From contig NC_056534.1 in the NCBI RefSeq assembly GCF_910596095.1, forward strand, positions 8,370,990 to 8,434,989: DNA of 64,000 nt. The letters are read 5' to 3'. The translations under genes and the position numbers were made by a program. Numbering within the stretch: the first letter of the stretch is position 1; every line of letters starts with the position of its first letter. The notes under the pieces are model-generated. The model had not been told where the DNA came from and did no database searches. It saw nothing but the letters and a program-made list of their open reading frames with translations. This DNA is from Thunnus maccoyii. Taxonomy: Eukaryota; Chordata; Actinopteri; Scombriformes; Scombridae. Positions 35,601 through 47,900 of the stretch are shown piece by piece.

Positions 35601-37658
35601 TGTAATTGTGTAATTATTATGTGTTGTCATTATACAGACTGTGATTTACAGCTTCACAAGCGAGTCATATCAACTCAAAAACCAATCAGCAGTTCATGTT
35701 GTCTTTAATAAGACACACTGGTTACCAGCAGATCACCTCCATCACTGACTAAATCATAAGTCAGATAATGGATTAATAACACTACAAAGAAAATGAAAAT
35801 CATGTTGAATCAACACCTCTGAAATATATTTCATGTTGCCCAATAAGCATGCAAACTAAAGACAAATGTGCCTTCCTATAATATAACAGTAATAACAGAC
35901 TGTAAGTTGGTTTATACTCACAGACTTCAGCAGACTGCAGATCCTCGTGGTCTTTGACAGCACAGGAGAAGATATCAGGAGAGGAGCTGGGAACTGAAAG
36001 CTGCTGTTTCTTCTCAGACATTAAGAGTCTGTCCTTGTACCATCTATAGGCAGTTTGGTTGTCAGTCAGTGGACAGCTGGTGTTACAGGTCAGTCTAACA
36101 TGGTACACATCTGCAGGAGTCCTTTGAACATGTAGACCTACTTCTGTTAGGAGATGTTAAAAACATTTTTTTCAACAGTTTATGTGTGTCATGTTGAATT
36201 AAATAAAAATAATATATTGATTACAAAAGTTATTGAAGTGTGGTTAGTGCAGAAAAGAAGAATGTGTAGAACTGTAGTAAACATGTCAGTAACAGTAAAA
36301 AATAGAAAAGAAAGAAGGCAAAGATATGACATGAAAATGCTGATATGAAAATAAATGATTCATGGTCAATTAGATGTCTGTTCTTAAAATATTGTTTTAA
36401 AGGTGTTCTAGGTGTGGGTGGTGGGAGTGGTGTTTGTGTAAATGTTTTTGGATGTTTGGAGAAAGTTAACCTCTGGGATATGTGATGGAGCAGGACTCAT
36501 CCACTGATGTCTGCTTTTCAGAACACATTCTTCCTTCAGCGTAGGTCACAGTAAAGCAGGTCAATGTTACAGAATCTGAACAAAAGCAAATGGCCTTTCT
36601 TAATTTAAATGGTAAACACTTAGTTACAGTATTTCATAGGCTTTATAATTTAAGGCAAAGCTTAAATAGTAAAAATATTCTTGAAAGTGTTTAACTTGAG
36701 GTTTTGTAACATGAAAAGGAGCCAAATGTTGTCACTCACCCACTGAGACTTCAGGAGCTCTGAGATGCTCGTAGTCTTTGATAGCACAGGAGTATCTGAC
36801 TGCTTCCTCACTGCTGACCAGCTGTTGGTACCAGGGAGACCAGTCCTCATAGAGAAACTCTCTGTTCTTGTACCAGATGTAGGTTGTAAGGTTTCCAGAC
36901 GGAGGACAACTGGTGTTGCATATCAGTGATACTGTCTGTCCCTCTGTGGCAGGAATCACCTTCACCTGCAGGTCTGAGATGATGGTGACTAATGTAAGAA
37001 TTCATATTCTGATTTCATTCTTAAAGTAATACATTAGTGAAAACCACCGTACCTGTAACACGGAGGACGATTACAGTTACCAAGCAGTCTTGTTGGTTTT
37101 TTGCACTCTCTCTACAGCAATAAGACTTTGTATCACTCTCTCTTAGATTATTTATTCTTAGAGTTGCATGACTCTCTTCAGACATGTTGTACGTTACACG
37201 ATTTCCATCTGCAGGCAGCTCATTGTAAACAAGCTTGGAGCCAGTGTAGTGTACAGTGAACCATTTCATGCTTGAAGTGGGATGTTGAGCTGAGCAGGGC
37301 AGATCCACTGATGAACCTTTTAAGGCACAGATGCTTTTGGCTTGTCCCTGAACCCCTTTAACAGAAGCATTGATTCATAATTATAACATTCTTCTCGTAC
37401 TAATCACTAAATATTGACAGTATGAAATATTGTAAATGAAGGACATTTGATGTATAATCTGCAATTTTCTTCAAGTTGTGCACACTTTAACTCCTATAAT
37501 CAAGTAAAACATTATTTCTTTTACAGATTACAGTTAATAATCTCATATTGTATATATCATGTTTACAGTCATTATATAAGAAGAGATAAACAATAATTCA
37601 TACCTGAGATGCACAGAATGAAAGCCATAAACACACAGCCAGCTTCTGCCAACAACAT
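32655..37658 (-). CDS. CD22-like inhibitory Ig receptor, type B, intact (618 aa)
   Basis: Exons: signal 37,604-37,658; V1 37,053-37,355; C2 36,740-36,973; mini-V 36,471-36,575; C2 35,922-36,137; V2 34,944-35,294; C2+TM 33,343-33,682; juxtamembrane 33,190-33,247; tail 32,655-32,849. Open throughout with GT-AG sites. Layout: signal 1-19, V1 20-119, C2 120-197, mini-V 198-232, C2 233-304, V2 305-421, C2+TM 422-535, tail 555-618. The tail has ITIM-like LHYSRV (Tyr576) and VLYAAV (Tyr606), plus VYEDI (561) and PLYTTV (590). The membrane segment ends PLTEFFWIR: a Glu lies near its cytosolic end where the sister gene has Val. V2 is 5 residues longer than in the 18.3-kb sister, and its F strand reads EYIFR. 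Predicted inhibitory cell-surface receptor; ligand unknown. Confidence 0.87.
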
Positions 37659-37680
37659 GGCTGTTGTAGTCCCTCCGCTT

Positions 37681-38464
37681 CTAAACACAAAGTTGATCAT
37701 ATTTATTTTTTAATGGCCTTACCACACCTTCTGTGTTTATGAAAGCTCATAAAACATCAAATATATAAAGAAATGGTCAAAATCAACAGCCGTCCTCTTA
37801 CAGAGTAAAGACTTAAGAGGACAGAATGGACTGTTGGTCATTGTGAGAGTTGCGGGCAGATGTACAGCATGAAGCTCTGACACCTAAAATTCACTTCCTT
37901 CCTGCTTCTTCCTCTAGTACAGAATCTTCCTCACATAGTTCAGTATTTATTTGATGTCATATTCTGACAAGAAAAACTCTGACTTTAACTTGGGGGTGCC
38001 ATTATTTTTCTTACTCTGTATCTCATCACAATTATTATTGTTATTTTCTGTTTTTATAGTGTATTGGTTCTTCATGCCAGATATTTTAGTGTTAAACTGC
38101 ATTATATTTTCATTGAAAAGTTGTAAAAACTACTGAAGTGAGAACAGAGAGATGTGAAGCTGTCTATGGACGGTGATTGTGGTTTCTGTGTTAGAAACTG
38201 CAGAAGTTTATGGTAACTTAAAACACTGCTGAGCATGCAGAATATGACAAATAATAGTATAATATGTTGTACATGAAGGACATCTGAAGAAAGCTTGAGA
38301 GCATTTTTGTTTTTTTATTCTTCTTTTCTGTTTTCTGTAAATCAATCTGCAATTTTCTACAAATTGTTCACACTATAACTCCTAAACTCCATTAAACATG
38401 TTATGTGTATGTCTTACAGTTAACAGTAAATGTTCATTACATCAGAGAGGATAAACATTTATAC
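37681..38464. other. Upstream flank of receptor signal exon
   Basis: Single copy of the repeated 5' flank described at 862-1,690. A TATA-like 'aaaaaataaatatg' lies just upstream of the signal exon (about 37,700-37,713) and could mark a start close to it. Whether there is an untranslated first exon is undecided. Confidence 0.35.
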
Positions 38465-38540
38465 CTGAGATGTTGGGGCTGAAACCAGTTAACACACATC
38501 CAACTTCTGCCAACAACATGGTTGTTTTAGTCCCTCGCTT
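38465..38540 (-). pseudogene. Extra signal-peptide exon with usable donor
   Basis: ATG at 38,517-38,519, reading to GFSPNISG, with donor gtataa in phase 1. No V exon intervenes before the signal exon at 37,604, so it could be an alternative start for the gene at 32,655-37,658 or a remnant. Confidence 0.55.
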
Positions 38541-39548
38541 CTAATCAGTGGACCTTTTTCACAGCAAACACTTTGACTTTTTCAAGCAGAAAAATTACAG
38601 GTGTAAATAATAACATTAATGTTGGCACCAATACTGCGTCTATAAGTTGATTGTATAACCGTGTTTGTATCTGCTACATCATAACTGCTGACCTTACTGA
38701 AGAGTCTAAATTAAGAGCAGGTTTATAGAGAAACGACTGAAGCCAGAATGGACTGTTGGTCAGTGTGAGGGCGGCTAGCAGACATGCTGCATGTAGCTCT
38801 GATACCAAAATGAAACCTCCTTCCTCATTATAATTCTTAGTAAAACCACAGATAAACAATCTATGTAGTGCAGCTGTTGTTTAGTTTTTTGATGTCATAT
38901 TTTAACATGGAGAACCTTCATATTTACTTTAAGGTGTCATTGTTTCTCATTTTTAATTAATGTATCGGCTCATCATGCAACATGCAGCAGTGTAAAGCTG
39001 CATCAAGTTATCATAAAAGGTGTCAAAGTTGTCAGCGTTGGTCAGAGAGGTGTGAGACTGTCTGTGTTTGTTTCATGGTGGAAAAAAAACACTTGTGAAG
39101 AGGAAGCTGCAGACATAGTTTTTATGATCACATCATACACTACAGAATATGCAGAGTAGAACATGTTTCCGAGAGCAAAATGAGTTTTACAAAAGCATTT
39201 TTACAGTTATAGCTGAAAATCAAACAAAAAAGCACAGTAATACAACATGAAGCACACCATAGCACACTTCTATAAGTATTCTGTTCTCAATGATACAACA
39301 TGTCCGTCAACAATCCACAACAAATCTAAAAATCCGCACAAAGCAAGACAGCATGTGAAAATGTGGTCCAAATATATACATCATACTTCATCTCATTTAA
39401 ATGTTCTCTGTGTGTTCCACTGATGAGGGACACAAGCCAAAACACATATGTATCACAATAATTGTTCTCTATATTACAAGTGTTGTCTTTTTTCTAGCAA
39501 ATGTGAAAAAGTCTTCAGATACACTCGATCTGCTGTTTCAAAGTGTTT
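38541..39548. other. Repeated intergenic spacer, no gene seen
   Basis: Same spacer as 2,087-3,355. No exon or RNA gene is recognised. Confidence 0.5.
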
Positions 39549-39674
39549 GTGTGGCTGGACGTTGGACTAGAGAGGATGTGTCTGGGTCTCAGAGAAGCAG
39601 ACTCTGCTACAGTGAAGATCATCCTGCTGTGTTGGTTGGGCTGAGATGTTTTCATTCACAGGACCAGGGTTTAG
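39549..39674 (-). pseudogene. Tail-exon relic, deleted and with an early stop
   Basis: Same deletion junction as the relics at 25.2 and 30.2 kb. The first ITIM tyrosine is again Cys, and PLY has become PL-stop (TAG). It cannot signal. Confidence 0.75.
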
Positions 39675-41512
39675 CTGATGAGAAGACAAGACAAATAATA
39701 TTAGTTTACATTGTGGGGCACTAAACCTCTAATAATAAGGAGTAACTGCTGACCTCACAGCCTTAGAGGGATAATTAGTTTGTCTAAAATATGTTTATTT
39801 TCTTTTACAGATAGTTTTTAGGTCAGAGTGATCTTCATGATATCAATGATAAATGATTAATGAATGAATAAATGAATGATTAATCCATATCCAATGATTT
39901 ACAAATGGCTGATTTGTGTTGGAAGACTAATGTAGCTGTGTAATGTGGACTGCAGTAGAAGACATTTTAGATGTACAGCACATCTACGCTGCAAAATTTG
40001 GACCCATAAAACTAATGATACTGTACAATGTAGTTCTGTGTTGTTTTGTGTAACTTGAAGGATCATCCAATCTGAGGGGAAGCAGGACATACGAAGGTGA
40101 TGTTTTTCCAATGCAGCAGAATTTAAAATATTCTGTTCTTTGAGAAGGAACTGCAAATCCTGCACACTCAGGTAAAAAATCCTACTTTCTTACTTGAACG
40201 TCTATGAAGGCCTGAAGTGTTTTAAATTAATTAAGTAAAATTGACCCACAATGTGAGTTTTAAATCTTAGTGACCTGTCATTAAAGCCAAACTGAAATTT
40301 GAATTCTCTCCATATTTTGTGAAAGGAAATATAAACAATCATGAAACTGCAGATATTGTGCATAATTCTCAGTGTTTCAAAAGAAGATCAAACCATTTTT
40401 GGACATATTTGTGGAAACAGTGTCTTAGCTTCAGGCCTGTGGGTGGGTGTTTCCCTTTGTAGTGATTGACTGACATTTGAATGCTGTCATTGCAAGTAGA
40501 CATGCTGTCAGCTCGCTGCTGCTCAACTGACTAGAGCACATCATACTCTGTATAGCCTCTGATGTTGCTGATAAAGGGAAAAAACATCCCTATAAGGACG
40601 TTTTTCCCCTTATCAACAAGTTCACATAGTGTTGGTTATGTCCTCTTGTTGATTAAAGACATCTGTCCATTTACAATATTCAGTATTTGGGAGGACCCAT
40701 CATGCTGTGAAGTTTGTATTTCACTCAGAAACTGGAAACTAGAAAGCTGGACTAACTAGCTTCCACTCAGAAAGTGAGAGCTATGTAAACTAGCTTGTTA
40801 ATGTTAGCACTTATTCCCACAAGATGTCATTTTTGTTCATGTTATTGAACTCCTGCTAAGTCATTCTGCACACTCAGTGCTGTGTTTGTCCCACATTATC
40901 AAAAGGAGGAGGTCTAGTTAGCGTTAGATGTCTCTCTTTCACAGGTCCATATACAGTATGGTGATGGAAAATGACCAGACTGTCAAAAGTATAAGTTGAA
41001 ACTAACAGCAATAGGTCCTTTAATGTCAGCAGCCCCCCATGAATTTAATCAGGACACCGAGTAACGTACTGTAAGCAGTGTTCAAATCACAGACGGGACC
41101 AAGTTACAGCTAACAATGACTAGCAAGGACTAACAATGTATGAACCATTTTTAGTGCTTGCTCACACAGATGTTGCACCAATAAAATTACCAAACCATCA
41201 TTGTCAGCTGGAGAACACTAATGTGGGGGGAGCTATTAAGGCAGAAAACAAACCCCCTAAATTTCTTCTTTTCAGTATTTACAGTACACAAGTACATAAG
41301 TCTAAACAAATACCAATGACATATGTACAGAGTTCTCTGCGAAAATGAATTTTAATGTAATTTGACTTTAAAAATTAAATGTTGTGCAAAATCTTGATTC
41401 TGAAGTCCTTGTTTTTCTAGATAGTGAAATGAATGAATATATATACATGAATAAGTGATTTCAGATTAGAAATGAAATGTTATTTCTTGCAACAGAGCAC
41501 AGTGTTGCTCAC
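39675..41512. other. Array intron relic, no gene seen
   Basis: Tail-to-juxtamembrane intron of the relic unit, parallel to 25,309-27,143. It includes a stub of the juxtamembrane exon near 41,399-41,420. Confidence 0.5.
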
Positions 41513-41970
41513 CTCCTAATCCTTTCTCAGATCTTTGATTGTTAGGGTGTAGTCACTTTCTTCAGACATGTTGTATGTTACATGATTTCCATCCGTGACC
41601 AGGGAATCATTTTATGATTGAAGTGGGATGTTCAGGTGAGCAGGGCAGATCCACTGATGAACCTTTTAAGGCACAGATGCTGTTTGCTTCATCTGAACCC
41701 CTTTAAAATAAGCTTTCATTAGGAAACATTTGGACCTGACGAAGGCATTACATCCTTTTTTTGTTTTTTATCTTTTGTATAAATCAATTTGCAAGTCATT
41801 ATCCATTTTTTCTTTGACTATTTCAGCCAACAGTTAGAATTTACTCAGTAAAACACACTTAATGTGTGACATTTCCATTGACAGTTAATTGCTATTAACT
41901 GTGATAAATTCATACCTGAGATGTACAGGATGAAACCCATGAACACACATCCAGCTTCTGCCAACAACAT
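41513..41970 (-). pseudogene. Signal exon plus chimeric V1/TM-end exon
   Basis: Signal exon with ATG at 41,968-41,970 and donor after 41,916; chimeric exon 41,513-41,700. This duplicates the 27,144-27,606 arrangement, including the fusion 'aatcctttctcagatc'. No complete Ig domain or membrane segment. Confidence 0.75.
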
Positions 41971-42092
41971 GGCTGTTGTAGTCTCTGATCTTCTACCTCA
42001 TTCAAAGAATTAAAATTGTAACCCAACTGGTCAATACACTATCAACAGCTGTCTCCGTGAAGACTTTAATTTGAGGAGTTGACTGTTGTTCA

Positions 42093-42184
42093 GTAGTAGA
42101 GAATCCAGAATCTGTAAATGAAATAATTTTGATGTCAAAGTGCTGGTTTTTCAGGTTTTGATCAAAATTTCTTGTCAAACACTT
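42093..42184. repeat. PLA2G6 intron fragment embedded in receptor relic
   Basis: Second copy of the fragment at 27,729-27,820 with identical end points, as expected from the 14.4-kb duplication. Confidence 0.85.
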
Positions 42185-42788
42185 GCAACACGGAGCTTAG
42201 TTCTATTGAGCCAGCAGAGTGTTGGTGTCTCTGTAGTTTGGCTGCAGCGGTAAGACTTTGCATCACTCTCTCTTAGATCATTTGTTGTTAGAGTTGGATG
42301 ACTCTCTTCAGACATGCTGTACGTAACACGATTTCCATCTTAAAACAGCTCATTGAGAACAAACTTGGAGCCATCCCAGTGTACAGTGAACCATTTCATG
42401 CTTGAATTGGGATGTTGAGCTGAGCAGGGCAGATCCACTGATGAACCCTTTAAGGCACAGATACTTTTGGCTTGTCCCTGAACCCCTTTAACAGAAGCAT
42501 TGATTCATAATTATAACGTTCTTCTAGTACTAATCACTAAAAATTGATAGTATGAAATATTGTAAATGAAGGACATTATTCGTATAATCTGCAATTTTCT
42601 TCAAGTTCTTGCACTTTAACTCCTATAATCAAGTAAAACATTTTTTTTTTTTACAGATTACAGTTAATAATCTCATATTGTATATATCATGTTTACAGTC
42701 ATTATATAAGAAGAGATAAACAATTATTCATACCTGAGATGCACAAAATGAAAGCCATAAACACACAGCCAGCTTCTGCCAACAACAT
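42184..42788 (-). pseudogene. V1 exon relic plus signal exon
   Basis: Signal exon 42,734-42,810 (ATG 42,786-42,788) and V1 42,184-42,485. The V1 has an in-frame TAA where others have Pro (E-L-F-stop, plus 'catcttaaaacag' near 42,337). Its 3' donor was replaced by the phospholipase fragment, so it is dead. Confidence 0.8.
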
Positions 42789-43588
42789 GGCTGTTGTAGT
42801 CCCTCCGCTTCTAAACACAAAGTTGATTATATTCATTTTTTAATGGCCTTACTACACCTGCTGTGTTTATGAAAGCTCATAAAACATCAAAACTAAATAA
42901 ATGGTCAAAATCAACAGCAGTCCTCTTACAGAGTAAAGACTTAAGAGGACAGAATGGACTGTTGGTCATTGTGAGAGTTGCGGGCAGATGTACAGCATGA
43001 AACTCTGACACCTGAAATTCACTTCCTTCTTGCTTCTTCCTCTAGTACAGAATCTACCTCACATAGTTCAGTATTTATTTGATGTCATATTCTGAGAAGG
43101 AAAATGTTGACTTTAACTTGGGGGTGCCATTATTTTTCTTACTCTGTATCTCATCACAATTATTACTCTTATTTTCTGTTTTTATAGTGAATTGGTTCTT
43201 CATGCCAGATATTTCAGTGTTAAACTGCATTATATTTTCATTGAAAAGTTGTAAAAACTACTGAAGTGAGAACAGAGAGATGTGAAGCTGTCTATTGACG
43301 GTGATGGTGGTATCTGTGGTGGAAACTGCAGAAGTTTATGGTAACTTAAAACACTGCTGAGCATGCAGAATATGACAAATAATAGTATAATATGTTGTAC
43401 ATGAAGGACATCTGAAGAAAGCTTGAGAGCATTTTTTTTTAAACTTCCTTTTTGTTTTCTGTCAATCAATCCGCAATTTTCTACAAATTGTTCACACCAT
43501 AACTCCTAAACTCCATTAAAAATGTTATGTGTATTTCTTACAGTTAACAGTAAATGATCATTACATCAGAGAGGATAAACATTTATAT

Positions 43589-43665
43589 GTAAGATGTACG
43601 GGGTGAAACCAGTAAACACACATCCAACTTCTGCCAACAACATGGTTTTTTTAGTCCCTCGCTTC
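43589..43665 (-). pseudogene. Relic signal exon, donor destroyed
   Basis: ATG at 43,641-43,643 with the CTTACATATAA donor lesion shared with the copies at 24,097 and 29,105. Spacer without exons lies on both sides (42,811-43,588 and 43,666-44,935). Confidence 0.7.
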
Positions 43666-44803
43666 TAATCAGTGGACCTTTTTCACAGCAAACACTTTGA
43701 CTTGTTCAAGCAGGAAAAGTACAGGTGTAAATAATAACATTAATGTTGGCACCCATACTGGGTCTATAAGTTGATTGTATAACAGTGTTTGTATCTGCTA
43801 CATCATAACTGCTGACCTTACTGAAGAGTCTAAATTAAGAGCAGGTTTATAGACAAATGACTGAAGCCAGAATGGACTGTTGGTCAGTGTGAGGGCAGCT
43901 GGCAGACATGCTGCATGTAGCTCTGATACCAAAAATAAACCTCCTCCCTCATTATAATTCTTTGCAGAGCCACAGATAAACAATTTATGTAGTGCAGCAG
44001 TAGTTTAGTTTTTGATGTCATATTTTAACATGGAGAACCTTCATATTTACTTTAAGGTGTCATTGTTTCTCATTTTTAAGTAATGTATCGGCTCATCATG
44101 CAACGTGCAGCAGTGTAAAGCTGCATCAAGTTATCATAAAAGGTGTCAAAGTTGTCACGTTGGTCAGAGAGGTGTGAGGCTGTCTGTGTTTGTTTCATGG
44201 TGAAAAAAAACACTTGTGAAGAGGAAGCTGCAGACATGATTTTTATGTTCACATCATACACTACAGAACATGCAGAGTAGAACATGTTTCCGAGAGCAAA
44301 ATAAGTTTTACAAAAGCATTTTTACAGTTATAGCTACAAATCAAACAGAAAGCACAGTAATACAACATGAAACACAACATAGCACACTACTATAAGTATT
44401 CTGTTCTCAATGATGAAACATGTCCATCAACAATCCACAACAAATCTAAAAATCTGCACAAAGCAAGACAGCATGTGAAAATGTGGTCCAAATATATACA
44501 TCATACTTCATCTCATTTAAATGTTCTCTGTGTGTTCCACTGATGAGGGACACAAGCCAAAACACATATGTATCACAATAATTGTTCTCTATATTGCAAG
44601 TGTTGTCTTCTTTCTAGCAAATGTGAAAAAGTCTTCAGATACACTCGATCTGCTGTCTCAAAGTGTTCAGTACTTTTGGGTAACTGCTGTTAAACATGGA
44701 GTGGAGTGTAATGGTGCCAGAGATTAGAAACCATGAAATGTGACATTGAAATCTGGCATATATCAGGCAGAAAGGTTTCCCACTGTGAAACATCTCACCA
44801 AGA

Positions 44804-44809
44804 TTTATT
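44804..44809 (-). terminator. Probable poly(A) signal
   Basis: AATAAA on the minus strand about 130 bp past the stop codon of the tail exon at 44,936; equivalent to 3,224 and 56,045. Confidence 0.45.
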
Positions 44810-44935
44810 AACATCAGACCTGTGGTGTGTCAGATACACCCCAACACTATATGTGTATTGAAGGGTTGTTGAAAATAGTACTGTTCAAGATGAGCAAGGT
44901 CACTAAGTGGATCTTGAATCAGTTGTAATCATTGA

Positions 44936-47900
44936 TCACTTTGGGGTCCTGTTGGGTCTAAAGTTGACAACAGCACAAGCAAAATCGTCCTGTTCTTTAG
45001 ACTGGTGTGGCTGGACGTTGGCGTACAGAGGATGTGTCTGGGTCTTAGAGAAGTAGACTCTGCTATAGTGAAGATCATCCTGCTGTGTTGGTTGGGCTGA
45101 GATGTTTTCATTCACAGGACCAGGGTTTAACTGATGAGAAGACAAGACAAATAATATTAGTTTACATTGTGGGGCACTAAACCTCTAATAATAAGGAGTA
45201 ACTGCTGACCTCACAGCCTTAGAAGGATAATTAGTTTGTCCAAAATATGTTTATTCTCTTTTACAGATAGTTTTTAGGTCAGAGTGATCTTCATGATATC
45301 AATGATAAATGATTAATGAATGAATGAATGAATGATTGATCCTTATCCATATCCAATGATTTACAAATGGCTGATTTGTGTTGGAAGACTAATGTAGCTG
45401 TGTAATGTGGACTGCAGTAGAAGAAATTTTAGCTCTACAGCACATCTACGCTGCAAAATTTGGACCCATAAAACTAATGGTACTGTACAATGTAGTTCTG
45501 TGTTGTTTTGTGTCACTTGAAGGATCATCCCATCTGAGGGGAAACAGGACAGATGAAGGTGATGTTTTTCCAATGCAGCAGAATTTAAAATATTCTGTTC
45601 TTTGAGAAGGAACTGCAAATCCTGCACACTCAGGTAAAAAATCCTACTTTCTTACTTGAAAGTCTACGAAGGTCTAAAGTGTTTTTAATTAATTAAGTAA
45701 AATTGACCTACAATGTGAGTTTTAAATCTTAGTGACCTGTCATTAAAGCCAAACTGAAATTTGAATTGTCTCCAAATTTTGTGAAAGGAAATATAAACAA
45801 TCATGAAACTGCAGATATTGTGCACAATTCTCAGTGTTTCAAAAGAAGATCAAATAATTTTTGGACATATTTGTGGAAACAATGTCTTAGCTTCAGGCCT
45901 GTGGGTGGGTGTTTCCCTTTGTAGCGATTGACAGGCATTTGAATGCTGTCGTTGTAAGGAGACACGCTGTCAGCTTGCTGCTGCTCAACTGACTAGAGCA
46001 CGTCATACTCTGTATAGCCTTAAATGTTGCTGATAAAGGGAAAAAAACATCTTGTATCAGGATGTTTTTTCCCCTTATCAACAAGTTCACATAGTGTTGG
46101 TTATGTCCTCTTACTGATTAAAGACATCTGTCCATTTACAATATTCAGTATTTGGGAGGACCCATCATGCTGTGAAGTCTGTATTTCACTCAGAAACTGG
46201 AAACTAGAAAGCTGGACTAACTAGCTTCCACTCAGAAAGTGAGAGCTATGTAAACTAGCTTGTTAATGTTAGCACTGATTCCCACAAAACGTCATTTTTG
46301 TTCACGTTATTCAACTCCTGCTAAGTCATTCTGCACACTCAGTGCTGTGTTTGTCCCACATTATTAAAAGGAGGAGGTCTAGTTAGCGTTAGATGTCTCT
46401 TTTTCACAGGTCCATATACAGTATGGTGATGGAAAATGACCAGACTGTCAAAAGTATAAGTTGAAACTAACAGCAATGGGTCCTTTAATGTCAGCAGCTC
46501 CCCATGAATTTAATCAGTGAGTAACGTACTGTAAGCAGTGTTCAAATCACAAATGGGACCAAGTAACAGCTAACAATGACTAGCAAGGACTAACAATGTA
46601 TGAACCATTTTTAGTGGCTGCTCACACTGATGTTGCACCAATCAAATTACCAAACCATCGTTGTCAGCTGGAGAACACTAATGTGGGGGGAGCTATTGAG
46701 GCACAATTGAATTGAATTTCTTCTTTTTGGTATTTACAGTACACAAGTATATAAGTCAAAACAAATACCAAGGACCTATATACAGAGTTCTCAGTGAAAA
46801 TTAATTTTAACGTAATTTCGACTTTAAAAATTAAATGTTGTGCAAAATGTTTTTGAAATTTCTGTTCTTTACCTGCTCCATGTTGACTGTTGCTTCGGTA
46901 CCTTAAGTCCTTCTTTTCCTAGATAGTGAAACAAATGAATATATATACATGAATAAGTGATTTCAGGTTAGAAATTAAATGTAATTTCTTGCAACAGAGC
47001 AGGGTTTTGCTTACCTCCTAATCCACAAGAAGACAAAAAGAGGTGTTATAACTAGGAGAGCAACAACAGCTCCTGCAGCAAATGTGCATTTACTTTCAAC
47101 AGTAAGAGTCCCTTCACTGGAGTTGAAGTTCTTGTGAGATGTCACAGCACAGGAGTAGTTTCCTGCATGATGACTTCTGACTGGGTCTAGTACCAGTTGT
47201 TTACTTTTGTTGTGTGGCAGGTTCACATGTTGTTTGTTCAAATACCAAATGTAGGTTGTGTTGTCAGTCAGAGGACAACTGGTCATGCAGGTCAGTGTGA
47301 CTCTTTGGCCCTCTGCCACCGAAGCAGGAGGCAACTTCACTCTCAGGCCTGAAAAATGGTTAGATTGGTCAGTAAATGTAAAAAAAGACATCCATAAGTC
47401 ATCAAACCTAAATAATAAGTCCTTATTCTTAAATGACCAAATTCCTGACTTGTCAAACCTGTAACATGTGTTCCATAAGTGACTCGTATGAGCGTTTTCT
47501 GTTCTACCACCCTGAGGTTCAAGGTCTGATTATATGTAGGCAACTAAGGCTACTTTGTTGGAGGAAAGATCTCCTTAAAAGAATCTAATGCTGATTGGGA
47601 CACAAACACTGATTTTTGTTGTCAGTCACCTGCTTTGTATGACCAACCATCCACCCTACAATAAGACTTTCTGCAGTTTTGCTACTTTTGTTCTACCTTT
47701 ATGCTAATGAGAGAGAACAATTGAAAGAAATTACTATATTATTGTATTAATATTTTGATGATCGTTAATCCAGTGTAGAAGTGTGATCAACTGATTGATT
47801 TTGTCTTTAAAGATGCTTCGCACTTTGTTAATGTAGGCAAATTAATGTCTAGTTACTTAGGAAAGAAGAAATAGAAAAGGTTATCTGAAGTGAATGATAC

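Larger units (their letters stand above)
32479..43665. repeat. Tandem segmental duplication, copy 2
   Basis: Counterpart of 18,121-29,185 with the same exon order and spacing. The left boundary is near 32,479, just after the phospholipase fragment, whereas copy 1 begins just after the phospholipase 3' region. The phospholipase locus therefore seems to have been at the edge of the duplicated unit. Confidence 0.85.
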
